DNA of 64,000 bases, from assembly GCF_026427355.1 (NCBI RefSeq), contig NZ_CP102664.1:1426001-1490000 (forward strand), given 5' to 3'. Of this stretch, positions 46,029 through 55,392 are shown piece after piece. The notes below the pieces were generated by a model. The model was not told the DNA's origin. It ran no database searches and was given only the letters and a program-made list of their open reading frames with translations. The stretch comes from Sphingobium sp. JS3065. GTDB lineage: Bacteria; Pseudomonadota; Alphaproteobacteria; Sphingomonadales; Sphingomonadaceae. Position numbers and translations under genes: made by a program. How positions within the stretch are numbered: the stretch's first letter is position 1; every line of letters starts with the position of its first letter.

Positions 46029-46541
46029 ATGGCTACCGGCCTTTCCGCCATCTTCCTGAACAACCGCCCCGCCCTGCTGCGCTTCCTGCGCGCCCGTGGC
46101 GCCGGGGAAGCGTCCGAAGACCTTTTGCAGGACATGTGGATGAAGCTGGAGGAAAAAGACCTCGGCCCCATCGCCGACCCGCTGCCCTATCTCTACCGCA
46201 TGGCGAACAATCTGATGCTGGACCGTTATCGCTCCGCCACCCGGCGCGAGCGGCGGGAACAGGATTGGGCGGAGGGCGCGGGCGGCGTCATGGCCGATCC
46301 GTCGGAGGATATTGGCATAGACGAACGGCTGATCCTGACCGAAAGGCTGGAGGAGGCCCGCGCCGTGCTGCGCTCGCTTGGCCCCCGCGTCGAACTGGTG
46401 TTCCGCCGTTTCCGCATCGAGGGCGTCGGGCAGAGGCTGATCGCGGAGGAACTGGGCGTCAGCCTGACCACGGTGGAGAAGGATCTGCAAAAGGCCTATC
46501 GCGCCATGATCGCGCTCAAGCAGAAAATGGATACGGAATGA
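46029..46541 (+). CDS. ECF sigma factor, FecI-like
   Basis: A 170-residue alternative sigma factor. Region 2 includes SEDLLQDMWMKLEE and LPYLYRMANNLMLDRYRS (promoter -10 melting); region 4 includes ERLEEARAVLRSLGPRVELV and LIAEELGVSLTTVEKDLQKAYRAM (helix-turn-helix for -35). The ATG at 46029 gives the normal N-terminus; the frame is open from 45876. Followed by FecR and an STN receptor, it forms the classical cell-surface signalling triad in which outer-membrane ligand binding releases the sigma factor. Confidence 0.93.
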   Translation: MATGLSAIFLNNRPALLRFLRARGAGEASEDLLQDMWMKLEEKDLGPIADPLPYLYRMANNLMLDRYRSATRRERREQDWAEGAGGVMADPSEDIGIDERLILTERLEEARAVLRSLGPRVELVFRRFRIEGVGQRLIAEELGVSLTTVEKDLQKAYRAMIALKQKMDTE

Positions 46542-46578
46542 GGGCGGCGGCGGCGTCTGGCTCAGATGAGGGGCTGAC

Positions 46579-47526
46579 ATGAACAGGGCTGACACCATGA
46601 TGAATGAGGAGGCGCTCGGATGGGTCATCCGCACGCGCGATCCTGAATTTGCCGATTGGGAAGCCTTCACCGCATGGCTGGAGGCCGATCCGGCGCATGC
46701 GCCCGCCTATGACGCGCTGATGGCGGCCGATGCCGATCTGGCGGAGATCGTTCCGGCCGATCCGGTCACCATCCCCATGCCCGCCAATGACGCAGGGCCG
46801 CGAGGGTGGAAACCGCTGCGATGGCTGGCTGGCGGCGCGGTCGCGGCGGCTCTGGCCGGGGTGGTTTCCGTCGGCCTTCTCAATCGCCCGGACATCTACA
46901 CTGTGGCCACCCGCCCCGGCGAGACGCGCAGCATCGCGCTGGACGACGGCACCCGCGTCGATCTGAACGGCGGCACGACCATGCGCTTCGACCGGCACGA
47001 CCCCCGCTTCGCGGCGCTCGACAGCGGGGAGGCCGCCTTCACCGTCCGGCATGACGCCGCAAACCCCTTTCGCGTGACCGTGGGCGATGCGGTGTTCCAG
47101 GATGCGGGCACCGTCTTCAACATCGTCCATAGCGGCAAGGCGACCCGCATCGGCGTGTCCGAAGGCGAGGTCATCTACAATCCGAAGGCGGAGGCCATCG
47201 CCCTGCCCGCGGGCCGCGCCCTGACGGACGATGAAAACGGCCTGCGCGTCATGGATATCGCGCCCGATGCCGTCGCAAGCTGGCGCCAGGGCCGCCTGAC
47301 CTATGCCAATGCCCCGGTGACGCAGATCAGCGCCGACATCGCCCGATCGCTGGGGGTGCGGCTCAGCGCCACGCCGGGCGCGGGCGCGACGCGCTTTACC
47401 GGCACGATCCGCCTGGACCGCGATGCCGCGCGTTTCTTTGGCCAGGCCGCGCCGCTGATGGGGCTTAGCGCCGTCAGGCAGGGCGACGGATGGCTGTTGA
47501 AGGAGGGGGATGGCCCGCCACGCTGA
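46579..47526 (+). CDS. FecR-type anti-sigma factor / sensor
   Basis: A 315-residue single-span inner-membrane protein. The N-terminal cytoplasmic part has the FecR signature EALGWVIRTRDPEFADWEAF and FTAWLEADPAHAPAYDAL. The membrane segment is GGAVAAALAGVVSVGLL at about residues 94-110. The periplasmic part contains TRPGETRSIALDDGTRVDLN and FRVTVGDAVFQDAGTVFNI, then a C-terminal STN-like fold (SADIARSLGVRLSATPG). It overlaps the receptor gene by 17 bases and likely binds the STN domain of that receptor while holding the sigma factor. Confidence 0.92.
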   Translation: MNRADTMMNEEALGWVIRTRDPEFADWEAFTAWLEADPAHAPAYDALMAADADLAEIVPADPVTIPMPANDAGPRGWKPLRWLAGGAVAAALAGVVSVGLLNRPDIYTVATRPGETRSIALDDGTRVDLNGGTTMRFDRHDPRFAALDSGEAAFTVRHDAANPFRVTVGDAVFQDAGTVFNIVHSGKATRIGVSEGEVIYNPKAEAIALPAGRALTDDENGLRVMDIAPDAVASWRQGRLTYANAPVTQISADIARSLGVRLSATPGAGATRFTGTIRLDRDAARFFGQAAPLMGLSAVRQGDGWLLKEGDGPPR

Positions 47527-49945
47527 CGTCCTTTTCGTCGCCGCCCTCGCCACCATGGCCGCTTCGCCTGGGCAAGCGGCGGAAAGACAGCGCATCAGCA
47601 TCGCCCCCGGACGACTGGGCGAGGCGGCGATAGCGCTCGGCCGCCAGACGGGCGCCAGCATCGGCATGTCGGACCAGTCGCTCGCCGGGATCGCCACCCC
47701 CGCCGTCCAGGGCCGCATGTCGGTGGAAGGCGCGCTCAGGCGGTTGCTCAAGGGCAGCGGCGCCAGCATCCGGCGGATCGGTGACGGCACGTTCCGGATC
47801 GTGCGGGAACGGGCGGGGCATGATCGGCCCCGCATCGCCGCCGCCTTCCCCGCGATGGAGGTCGAGCAGGAACCGGCGGAGATCATCGTCACCGCCTCCA
47901 AACGTGACACGCCGCTCCCCCGCTATGCCGGGATGGTCGAGGTGGTGGGCGACGACGCCTTTACCGCTGGCGAGGCGGCGGGCGGCACCGCCAGCCTGAT
48001 CTTCCGCGTGGCCAGCCTCAGTTCCACCCATGCCGGTGCGGGACGGAACAAGCTGTTCATCCGCGCCATGGCGGACTCCGGCGTGGCCGGTCCGACGCAG
48101 GCGACGACAGGCCAATATCTGGGCGACATGCGCCTGAACTATGCCGCGCCCGACCCCGACCTCAAACTCTACGACATGCAGGGCGTGGAGGTTCTGGAAG
48201 GACCGCAGGGCACGCTCTACGGCGCGGGGTCGCTGGGCGGGATCGTGCGGATGATCCCCAACGCGCCCAATCTGGTGCGGTTTGGCGGGCAGGCGTCCGC
48301 CGGGTTCAGCGCGACCCGGCATGGCGATCCAGGCGGCGATCTGGCCGCGACAGTGAACCTGCCCATCGTCCCGGAGAAGATCGCCCTGCGCGTCGTCGGC
48401 TATGGCGTGCAGGACGGCGGCTATATCGACAATGTCGATGTCCTGCGCCGCAAGGACGACGTCAACCGCACCCGCACCTATGGCGGGCGGGCGGCGCTGC
48501 GCTTCGCTCCGGACGAGAACTGGACCATCGATCTCTCCGGCGTGTACCAGCGGATCAAGGCAGACGACGCCCAATATGCCGCCAAGCTGATCGGCGACCT
48601 GGACCGCGCCTCCGCCGTGGCCCAGCCCTATTCCTCCGACTACGCGCTCGCCAATATCCGGGTGGAGCGGCAATGGGACGATCTGCGCTTCCTGTCCTCC
48701 ACCGGCTTCGTGCGCAACATCCTGTCTGAAAGCTATGACGCCACGCAGCAGAGCGACTCCCCGGCACTGTTCCGGCAACGCAACAAGGTCAGCATCTTCT
48801 CCACCGAAAACCGCATCGTCCGCGATCTGGACAATGGCCTGGGCTGGATATTGGGCGCATCCTATCTGGAAAGCACGTCGGACATCCAGCGGACGCTGAC
48901 ATCCTATGGCACGGCCCTCATCCAGGCGGAGGTCATTCCCGGCGTGCCGATGTACGGGCGCGGCATGCCCGCGACATCGACCGGGGTCCGCAACCGCATC
49001 CGCGAGGCGACGCTCTTCGGCGAAGCCTCCATCGAACCCATCCCCCGCCTGATCGCCACGGTCGGCGGGCGCCTGACCAACAGCCGCCTCACCGGCGAGG
49101 CGCTCGACCCCATCGCTTTCCTGTCCATCGCCGCCCTCGCCAGGGCGGAGGCGCAAGCAAACCGGAACGAGACGATCTTCCTCCCCTCCTTCTCGCTGCT
49201 GACCGACGCCTTGCCGGGCATGACGCTCTACGCCCGCTTCCAGCAGGGCTTCCGCCCCGGCGGCCTGGCGGTGGACGACCAGCATATCCAGCGCTTCCGC
49301 AACGACCGCGCCTCCACCCTGGAATGGGGCTTTCGCAAGGGCGTGCCGGGCGTCGACGCCGTCGCGCTCACCGGCAATGTCGCCTATACCAGGTGGAAGG
49401 ACATCCAGGCCGACGTCACCGACCGGATCGGCCTTCCCACCACCGCCAATATCGGCGACGGACGCATCTATACGGTGGAGGGGCGCGTCGCCATCCGCCC
49501 CTTGCCCCGCCTGACGCTGGACGGCAGCGTCATCTACAATGACAGCCGCCTCAACCGCCCCACGCCGTTCGTGCGGCTGTTGTCCTATGAGGGGCAGTCG
49601 CTGACCCTGCCCAATGTCGCCAATTGGGGCGGGCGCATCGGCTTCGACTATCGCGCGCCCGTGGGCGGGGACATGCGGTTCCACCTCAGCGGATCGGCCC
49701 GCTATGTCGGCAAGTCGCGCCTCGGCGTCGGGCCGATATTGGGCCGGGAACAGGGCGATTATGTCGACACCGCGATCAGCGCCAGCCTGACGCGGGGGCA
49801 GGTGCAATGGTCGCTGTCGCTGTCCAACCTGCTCGACAGCAGCGGCAACCGCTTCTCGCTCGGCACGCCATTCGACCTGCGCGGCGATTATGTGACGCCG
49901 CTGCGTCCGCGCACCGTCCGGCTGGGGCTGGATTTCGCCTTCTGA
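47510..49945 (+). CDS. TonB-dependent receptor with N-terminal STN signalling domain
   Basis: An outer-membrane active transporter and sensor of 811 residues. The signal peptide is about residues 1-23. The STN domain spans about 25-105 (GRLGEAAIALGRQTGASIGM, GRMSVEGALRRLLKGSG). A TonB-box-like EIIVTASKRD comes next, and a plug domain contains VEVLEGPQGTLYGAGSLGG. A beta-barrel follows and ends in the OM signal GLDFAF. The STN domain and the upstream sigma/FecR genes indicate transcriptional signalling. The ligand is unknown; no siderophore gene is nearby. The 17-base overlap with fecR points to coupled translation. Confidence 0.94.
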   Translation: MARHADVLFVAALATMAASPGQAAERQRISIAPGRLGEAAIALGRQTGASIGMSDQSLAGIATPAVQGRMSVEGALRRLLKGSGASIRRIGDGTFRIVRERAGHDRPRIAAAFPAMEVEQEPAEIIVTASKRDTPLPRYAGMVEVVGDDAFTAGEAAGGTASLIFRVASLSSTHAGAGRNKLFIRAMADSGVAGPTQATTGQYLGDMRLNYAAPDPDLKLYDMQGVEVLEGPQGTLYGAGSLGGIVRMIPNAPNLVRFGGQASAGFSATRHGDPGGDLAATVNLPIVPEKIALRVVGYGVQDGGYIDNVDVLRRKDDVNRTRTYGGRAALRFAPDENWTIDLSGVYQRIKADDAQYAAKLIGDLDRASAVAQPYSSDYALANIRVERQWDDLRFLSSTGFVRNILSESYDATQQSDSPALFRQRNKVSIFSTENRIVRDLDNGLGWILGASYLESTSDIQRTLTSYGTALIQAEVIPGVPMYGRGMPATSTGVRNRIREATLFGEASIEPIPRLIATVGGRLTNSRLTGEALDPIAFLSIAALARAEAQANRNETIFLPSFSLLTDALPGMTLYARFQQGFRPGGLAVDDQHIQRFRNDRASTLEWGFRKGVPGVDAVALTGNVAYTRWKDIQADVTDRIGLPTTANIGDGRIYTVEGRVAIRPLPRLTLDGSVIYNDSRLNRPTPFVRLLSYEGQSLTLPNVANWGGRIGFDYRAPVGGDMRFHLSGSARYVGKSRLGVGPILGREQGDYVDTAISASLTRGQVQWSLSLSNLLDSSGNRFSLGTPFDLRGDYVTPLRPRTVRLGLDFAF

Positions 49946-50029
49946 ATTTTTTATCTGACGGATCAGGCGTTTCGACGCCGTCTCCCGCGCATGGCGCTCA
50001 TCGAAAAGGGCGCATGCAGAGGAGACATC

Positions 50030-53000
50030 ATGCGCAATTTACTGGCCTGCACGGCCATCGCTTCCGTTCTGGCCGCCGTGGCGGTGGCCGATGCGGCGGC
50101 GGAAACCACCATCGGTTCCGCCACCACCACCGCCGTCAAGACATCCACCGCAGCGAACGGATCGCCCGATGACGTAACGGTCAGCTCCGCAGGCTCGATC
50201 ACGCTGACCGGCGGCACCGCCATCACCCAGGACAGCGACAACAAGGTGAGCAATGCCGGCACGCTGAAGATTTCCGGCGCGGACGGCGCGACCGGCATCT
50301 TGTCGAGCGCGGGCGCCACCGGCACCATCACGCACAGCGGCACCATCACGCTGGACGAAGATTATACCGCCACCGACAGCGACAATGACGGCGACATCGA
50401 CGGCCCCTTCGCCAAGGGCGCGAACCGCAACGGCATATGGGTCCAGTCCGGCACTGCGCATGCGGGCAATATCGACAGCAGCGGCACCATCACCATCGAA
50501 GGCAATCAATCCGCGGGCATCCGCGTGGACGGGCCGCTGGCGGGCAATCTGTCGACCAGCGGCTCCACCAGCGTGGTCGGCGACAATGGCTATGGCGTGG
50601 TGGCGAACGCGGTCACCGGCAATGTGACGATCCGTGGGACGACCGCCGTGGCGGGCGCGAACAGCGTCGGCGTGGCGCTTCAGGGCGACGTCACGGGCGC
50701 GGTCAAGATCCAGGGCACCGTCACCAGCACCGGCTATCGCACCACGTCCCGTCCCAGCGACGTGACGAAACTGGACGCGGACGATCTGCTGCAAGGCGGG
50801 TCGGCCGTGACCATCGCGGGCAATGTGACCGGCGGCGTGATCTTCGACATTCCGCCCACGCTGGACAGCACCAAGCCCGATGTCGACAATGACGGGCTTG
50901 CCGACGCCAGCGAAGGGTCCGCCAACATCATCGCCTATGGCTCCGCCGCCGCCGTGCGGATCGGATCGGCCACCAGCGACACGACCATCGGCGCGGTCGC
51001 GGCGGACAGCTCCGGCTATGGCCTGATCGTCAGGGGTTCGATTGCGGGCTACGGCGTCTACAACGGCGTGAACGCCAACGGCCTGGTCGTCGGCGGTCTG
51101 GGCGGCGACGTGACCCTGACGAAGGGCATGTCGATCGCCGGATCGGTCGGCGCGGTGTCCCATGACAGCAATGCGACGGCCGTCCGCCTGGGCAGCGGCG
51201 CGAGCGCGGACACCATCCAGGTCAGCGGCACCGTCAGCGCGACCGGTTCCAACCTTGCCTCCACATCGGCCCGTGCGCTGGTGATCGACGCGGGCGCCGT
51301 GAGCCGCGCCATCATCAACAGCGGCACCATTTCCGCCACCGCCCTCAGCAGCAAGGATGGCGCGGCCACCGCCATTCTCGATTCCTCCGGCACTGTGTCG
51401 GCCCTGACCAACATGGGCGCCATCTCGGCATCCGGCGGCAAGAGCGGATCGAACGTCGCCATAGATCTCACCGCCAACAGCAGCGGCGTGACATTGACCC
51501 AATCGCTCGCCTCCGCAACCGCCGCCGCGCCAAGGATCACCGGCGACGTGCGCCTGGGGTCGGGCAATGATGTCGTGACTGTCTCCGCAGGCAGCATCGC
51601 GGGCAATGTCGATCTGGGCGCGGGCAGCAACAGCCTGACGCTGTCCGGCTCCTCCACCCTGACGGGGAATGTGGCGCTGGGCGGCAACGGCTCCAGCCTT
51701 GGCCTGGCGGGAAGCTCCCAGATCAATGGCGGGGTGGATTTCGGCGGCAACGCCTCGACGCTGACCCTCTCCGGCACCGCATCGCTCAACGGGGCGATCA
51801 ACAACGCGGCCAACACCGCCGTCGTCGTGAATGGCGGCACGCTCAACGCCAGCAACAAGGGCACGGTCGCGCTGGCATCGCTGGCGGTCGGCGGCTCCTC
51901 CGTCATCGGCGTGACCATCGACACGGCCAACGGCGCCAACACGCTCTACAATGTCGCCGGAGCCGCCACCTTCTCCAGCGGCGCGCAGGTCAAGGCGACG
52001 CTGAGCAGCGTCGTCGGGTCGGAGGGCGACTATGTCATCGTCCGCGCCGGATCGCTGAGCGGCGCGCCCGCCCTCTCCAGCACGACGCTGATCCCCTTCA
52101 TGTTCAAGGGCGCGATAGCGGGCAACGCCTCGACGGGGGAAGTCACGCTGTCGATCGCCGCCAAGACGGTGTCCGAACTGGGCCTCACCGGTTCGCAGGC
52201 GCGGGCCTATGACGCGATCTTCCACGCGCTGGACAAGGACAGCGCCTTCGCGGGCGCCTATCTGGCCATCACCGACGGCGACACGCTGAAGGCCAATCTG
52301 CAACAGATGCTGCCCGACCATGCGGGCGGCTCGTTCGAGGCGGTGACGGCCGGTTCGCGCGCGACCGCTCGCATCCTGGCCGATCCGGGCGGCATCTACC
52401 GCACGGACGACGGACGTCTGGGCTTCTGGCTGCAACAGGTGGCGTTCGGCAGTTCCAAGAGCGTGGGCGACACCGCATCCTATGACATCAACGGCTGGGG
52501 CGCGAGTTTCGGCGCGGAATATCTGACGGGGATCGGCGCCTTCGGCGGATCGTTCGCCTATATTCACGGCAGCGATACTTCGGGCACCACCGACAATGCC
52601 GTGGATTCGGATCAGTTCGAACTGGCGGCGCACTGGCGCGGCGATTGGGGGCCGCTCCAGACCTATGCCCGCCTGTCGGCGGCCCACATCAAATTCGACG
52701 GCAGCCGCCATTTCGAAAGCGGCGATGTCGTGCGCACCGCCAACGGCAACTGGACCGGCAAGCTCGTCTCCGCGACGGCGGGCGGCTCCTATGAGATGCG
52801 CTTCAATCGCTTCTCCCTGCGCCCGGCGGCGAGCATCGATTATTTTCGCCTGAAGGAAGACGGCTATGGCGAAACCGGCGGCGGCGATGCGTTCAATCTG
52901 ATCGTCGACGGACGCACCAGCGATGAACTGACCGCCAGCGGCAATGTGACCGTCGGCTATGATTTCGGCAGCCTGGACCGTCAGGACGGCTGGATGCGGT

Positions 53001-53239
53001 TCGAACTGGAGGGCGGACGCCGCCAGATCATCGGCGGCTCGCTGGGCGACACCACCGCGCATTTCACGGGCGGCAATGATTTCACCCTGATCGCGGACAA
53101 GCGCACCAGCGGCTGGACCGGGCGCGCGCGCCTGATCGGCGGCACCGAAAGCTTCCGCGTCGGCGGCGAATTCGGCGCGGAGGAGCAACAAAATCACGTC
53201 GCCATCTCGTTGCGGGCGACGGTTAGCTTCATCCTGTGA
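50030..53239 (+). CDS. Autotransporter (type Va secreted protein) with beta-helix passenger
   Basis: 1069 residues. The signal peptide is MRNLLACTAIASVLAAVAVA to about residue 25. The passenger to about 780 is made of short glycine/serine/valine repeats (SAGSITLTGGTAI, NSGTISATALSS, GNVALGGNGSS), typical of a beta-helix. The last 265 residues form the translocator barrel, ending RATVSFIL. Two aspartate-rich stretches (DSDNDGDIDG; DVDNDGLADASEG) look like calcium-binding loops. AGAGGAGA precedes the ATG at 50030; an ATG at 49991 is less likely. It follows the receptor by 84 bases and is probably under the same sigma factor. Function may be adhesion. Confidence 0.9.
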   Translation: MRNLLACTAIASVLAAVAVADAAAETTIGSATTTAVKTSTAANGSPDDVTVSSAGSITLTGGTAITQDSDNKVSNAGTLKISGADGATGILSSAGATGTITHSGTITLDEDYTATDSDNDGDIDGPFAKGANRNGIWVQSGTAHAGNIDSSGTITIEGNQSAGIRVDGPLAGNLSTSGSTSVVGDNGYGVVANAVTGNVTIRGTTAVAGANSVGVALQGDVTGAVKIQGTVTSTGYRTTSRPSDVTKLDADDLLQGGSAVTIAGNVTGGVIFDIPPTLDSTKPDVDNDGLADASEGSANIIAYGSAAAVRIGSATSDTTIGAVAADSSGYGLIVRGSIAGYGVYNGVNANGLVVGGLGGDVTLTKGMSIAGSVGAVSHDSNATAVRLGSGASADTIQVSGTVSATGSNLASTSARALVIDAGAVSRAIINSGTISATALSSKDGAATAILDSSGTVSALTNMGAISASGGKSGSNVAIDLTANSSGVTLTQSLASATAAAPRITGDVRLGSGNDVVTVSAGSIAGNVDLGAGSNSLTLSGSSTLTGNVALGGNGSSLGLAGSSQINGGVDFGGNASTLTLSGTASLNGAINNAANTAVVVNGGTLNASNKGTVALASLAVGGSSVIGVTIDTANGANTLYNVAGAATFSSGAQVKATLSSVVGSEGDYVIVRAGSLSGAPALSSTTLIPFMFKGAIAGNASTGEVTLSIAAKTVSELGLTGSQARAYDAIFHALDKDSAFAGAYLAITDGDTLKANLQQMLPDHAGGSFEAVTAGSRATARILADPGGIYRTDDGRLGFWLQQVAFGSSKSVGDTASYDINGWGASFGAEYLTGIGAFGGSFAYIHGSDTSGTTDNAVDSDQFELAAHWRGDWGPLQTYARLSAAHIKFDGSRHFESGDVVRTANGNWTGKLVSATAGGSYEMRFNRFSLRPAASIDYFRLKEDGYGETGGGDAFNLIVDGRTSDELTASGNVTVGYDFGSLDRQDGWMRFELEGGRRQIIGGSLGDTTAHFTGGNDFTLIADKRTSGWTGRARLIGGTESFRVGGEFGAEEQQNHVAISLRATVSFIL

Positions 53240-53242
53240 CGT

Positions 53243-53449
53243 CTAGGCAGCGTGGACAAATTCAAGACTCGCCGGACAGGGGGATTTGGGGTGGAAGGCG
53301 GACATTCAATTTCCGTTCGCCCTGAGCCTGTCGAAGGGTCATGCTGAGCGAAGGCGAAGCGTAGGGGCCTCGCTCCGCTCAGCCTGAACGGATATCTCAC
53401 GTCAGCAACTGGCCATTTCCCGTCATTCCGAATTTGTCCACGCGGCCCA
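53243..53449 (+). repeat. Composite extragenic repeat, copy C
   Basis: The left arm (GCGTGGACAAATTC, then GATTTGGGGTGGAAGGCGGA) and right arm (CGGATATCTCACGTC, then GGCCATTTCCCGTCATTCCG) match copies A, B and D. The core has a 25912-type palindrome variant (TTCGCCCTGAGCCTGTCGAA) plus a second hairpin with GCTGAGCGAAGGCGAAGC and GCTCCGCTCAGC. It lies right after the autotransporter stop. Confidence 0.8.
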
Positions 53450-53542
53450 GGCTCTGAATTGGCGGTCCGGTCCCACAGACCCTCCCGGCCCGCCAGTCGG
53501 CCATGACATAAACCGGCACCCACCGGGTCATGGCCACAATGG

Positions 53543-53580
53543 AAGGGGCGCTGCCTTCCCCCGGCAGCGCCCCTTTTTCT
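53543..53580 (+). terminator. Strong intrinsic terminator between the autotransporter and the exported-protein operon
   Basis: A 13-pair stem, AAGGGGCGCTGCC (53543-53555) with GGCAGCGCCCCTT (53563-53575), a seven-base loop, then TTTCTT. It is symmetric enough to stop transcription from both sides: the autotransporter from the left and the minus-strand operon ending at 53590 from the right. Confidence 0.85.
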
Positions 53581-53589
53581 TATCTGCGA

Positions 53590-54207
53590 TCAGCGCCGCG
53601 CCGGGGCGGGCGCTTCAAGGCGGGCCGACGCCACGATCTGCCGAAAGCCAGCGACGTCGCGGTCGAAATAGAGAATGGCCGGCGCGTCGAAAGTCACCAG
53701 ATACAGCCTGCCCTTGACGATGGCGCCCACCGCCTCGCCGCTGCGCGACACATCCTCCATCTGCTTGCGGAAGCTGTAGGAAAAGCGCACGCCCTTTTCG
53801 CCCAGAAAGGACGCAGGCTCGACATGGGTCATGGAAAAGAGCGTGGTGCCAAGCGCGATGCGATAGCTATTTTCCAGCAGCGCCGGAATGTCGGTCAGCA
53901 ACATGGTGGATGAAAAACGCGGCAGCGGCCTGGTCTTCCTGCTCACCTCCCGAAACAGGGTGCGGCCGGTTTCGATGCTATAGAAATTGACGCCGTTCAG
54001 ATCGTCGCCGTCCAGCGTCCAGCTTTCCGAATTGCGGCCGGGGCGGGCCGACAGACGGTTCCATTCCCGCTCCGGCGTGACGGTCAGCGTCGATTTGGCG
54101 ACGGCGACGGACGTGCCCGCCCGCATCAAGGCGTTGCCCGCCATCAGCGGCTGGGCCGAAAGGGCCGCGCAGATCACGGCCAGCAAAGGTGCCATTCGTA
54201 TCGCCAT
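53590..54207 (-). CDS. Exported protein of unknown function (last gene of an M48 operon)
   Basis: A 205-residue protein with signal peptide MAIRMAPLLAVICAALSAQPLMA. The mature sequence has WNRLSARPGRNSESWTLDGD, ENSYRIALGTTLFSMTHVEP and LVTFDAPAILYFDRDVAGF, giving a mostly beta periplasmic protein without cysteines. I do not recognise a family. It starts 9 bases after the M48 peptidase gene and is followed by a strong terminator, so it is the last member of a three-gene unit. The partnership with the peptidase is inferred from position. Confidence 0.75.
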   Translation of the reverse strand: MAIRMAPLLAVICAALSAQPLMAGNALMRAGTSVAVAKSTLTVTPEREWNRLSARPGRNSESWTLDGDDLNGVNFYSIETGRTLFREVSRKTRPLPRFSSTMLLTDIPALLENSYRIALGTTLFSMTHVEPASFLGEKGVRFSYSFRKQMEDVSRSGEAVGAIVKGRLYLVTFDAPAILYFDRDVAGFRQIVASARLEAPAPARR

Positions 54208-54216
54208 GAGGAAATC

Positions 54217-55392
54217 CTATTCGCCGGTCATCGTCTGGAGCATGGAAATATCGGCTGCCTGCGGACGCAGCCGGATGTAATTTTTGAGCGCGGCCGCACC
54301 TTCGGCCTGCTGACGGTTGCGCATCAGGCACAGGCCCAATCCGCGCCAGCCCTCCGCCAGTTCCGGGTCGGCCGCGAGCGCCGACCGGTAGAAATCGGCC
54401 GCCGCGACCAGATCGCGCGGATTGCCGCGCTGCCGATACAGTTCGGCCCGCGCGAACAGCAGGGGCGCGGTCCAATGCTCCCCCGCCAGCGAGGAAAGCA
54501 GATATTCGGTCCCGCCGAAATCGTTGAGCTTCAACTGGTCGGACAGAAATTCCGGCAACCATTGGGCGAGCGCCGCCGCATAGCTTTCCGCTCCCTCCGG
54601 CCTGGCAGGGGCATCGGCGGACAGGGTAGCCAGATAGGTTGCGCGGTCGAGCGGGGTCGGATGGGTCGAGAAAAAGGCGACCCGGTCATAGCGCCGGCTG
54701 CGCTGCTTGCGCCCCAGCGCCGTCGCATCCGCCTCATCCATCAGGCGCTGCCAGACATGCGCCGCCGCCTGCGCCGAAAAAGGGGACTGGATCGCATATT
54801 GGAGGGAGAGGAGATCGGCCTGCTTTTCCTGATCGCGGCTGAACTGGTAGTAGGAACCGACGGCCGCCTGCTGCACGGTCGCGCCATATTCGCCCAGAAA
54901 CGCCGCCCAGGCGGCAATGTCCGTCGCGGACCGTTGCCTGCGGAAGCCCGCAAGGCTGTGCCGCAGTTCGAAATGCGCGAATTCATGGCCCAATATGGCC
55001 GCCAGTTCCGCTTCGCTCCGCACGCGCAGCAGCAGCCCGCTCCAAACCTGCATCGTCCCGTTGGGCGACATATTGGCGTTGAAAGCCGCGACCCGGACCA
55101 GATAGATGCGCACGCCCCGGCAGCGGTCCTGCCCCACCGCCCGGCAGAGGACACTGGCGACATAGGATTGCAGCGCCGGATCATCGATGACGAATTTGGA
55201 ATCGCGCAATTCCCGCTCATCCTCATCGGCCCACATCCAGAGGCCACGCTCATCCGTGCCCTGCGGCTGATAGGCCGGGCTATAGGGCGGGAGAGCCGCT
55301 GGCGCAGGCGCGGCGGACGCCGATACCGGCAGAACCAGCAACAGGGCCAAAGCCAGCCCCAGAAGCGGAATGACCCGCAGCAAGGCGCGCAT
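54217..55392 (-). CDS. Exported M48-family metallopeptidase with TPR repeats
   Basis: A 391-residue zinc peptidase. The signal peptide is MRALLRVIPLLGLALALLLV to about residue 28. The catalytic motif H136-E137-F-A-H140 and the third ligand Glu near 189 (RDQEKQADLLSLQYA) define the M48 class. FFSTHPTPLDRATYLATL follows. The C-terminal part from about 310 has two TPR-like helices (AAADFYRSALAADPELAEGW, AEGAAALKNYIRLRPQA). It resembles BepA/LoiP-like envelope proteases that act on misfolded outer-membrane proteins. Its ATG overlaps the preceding gene stop as ATGA. An envelope quality-control role is likely. Confidence 0.9.
   Translation of the reverse strand: MRALLRVIPLLGLALALLLVLPVSASAAPAPAALPPYSPAYQPQGTDERGLWMWADEDERELRDSKFVIDDPALQSYVASVLCRAVGQDRCRGVRIYLVRVAAFNANMSPNGTMQVWSGLLLRVRSEAELAAILGHEFAHFELRHSLAGFRRQRSATDIAAWAAFLGEYGATVQQAAVGSYYQFSRDQEKQADLLSLQYAIQSPFSAQAAAHVWQRLMDEADATALGRKQRSRRYDRVAFFSTHPTPLDRATYLATLSADAPARPEGAESYAAALAQWLPEFLSDQLKLNDFGGTEYLLSSLAGEHWTAPLLFARAELYRQRGNPRDLVAAADFYRSALAADPELAEGWRGLGLCLMRNRQQAEGAAALKNYIRLRPQAADISMLQTMTGE

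Noticed and set aside
50039..53197. Open frame of 1052 codons antisense to the autotransporter
   Set aside because: It is a shadow of high-GC third positions. The translation is Arg/Gly/Asp-rich with no motif, signal or ribosome site, and the plus strand has a clear autotransporter.
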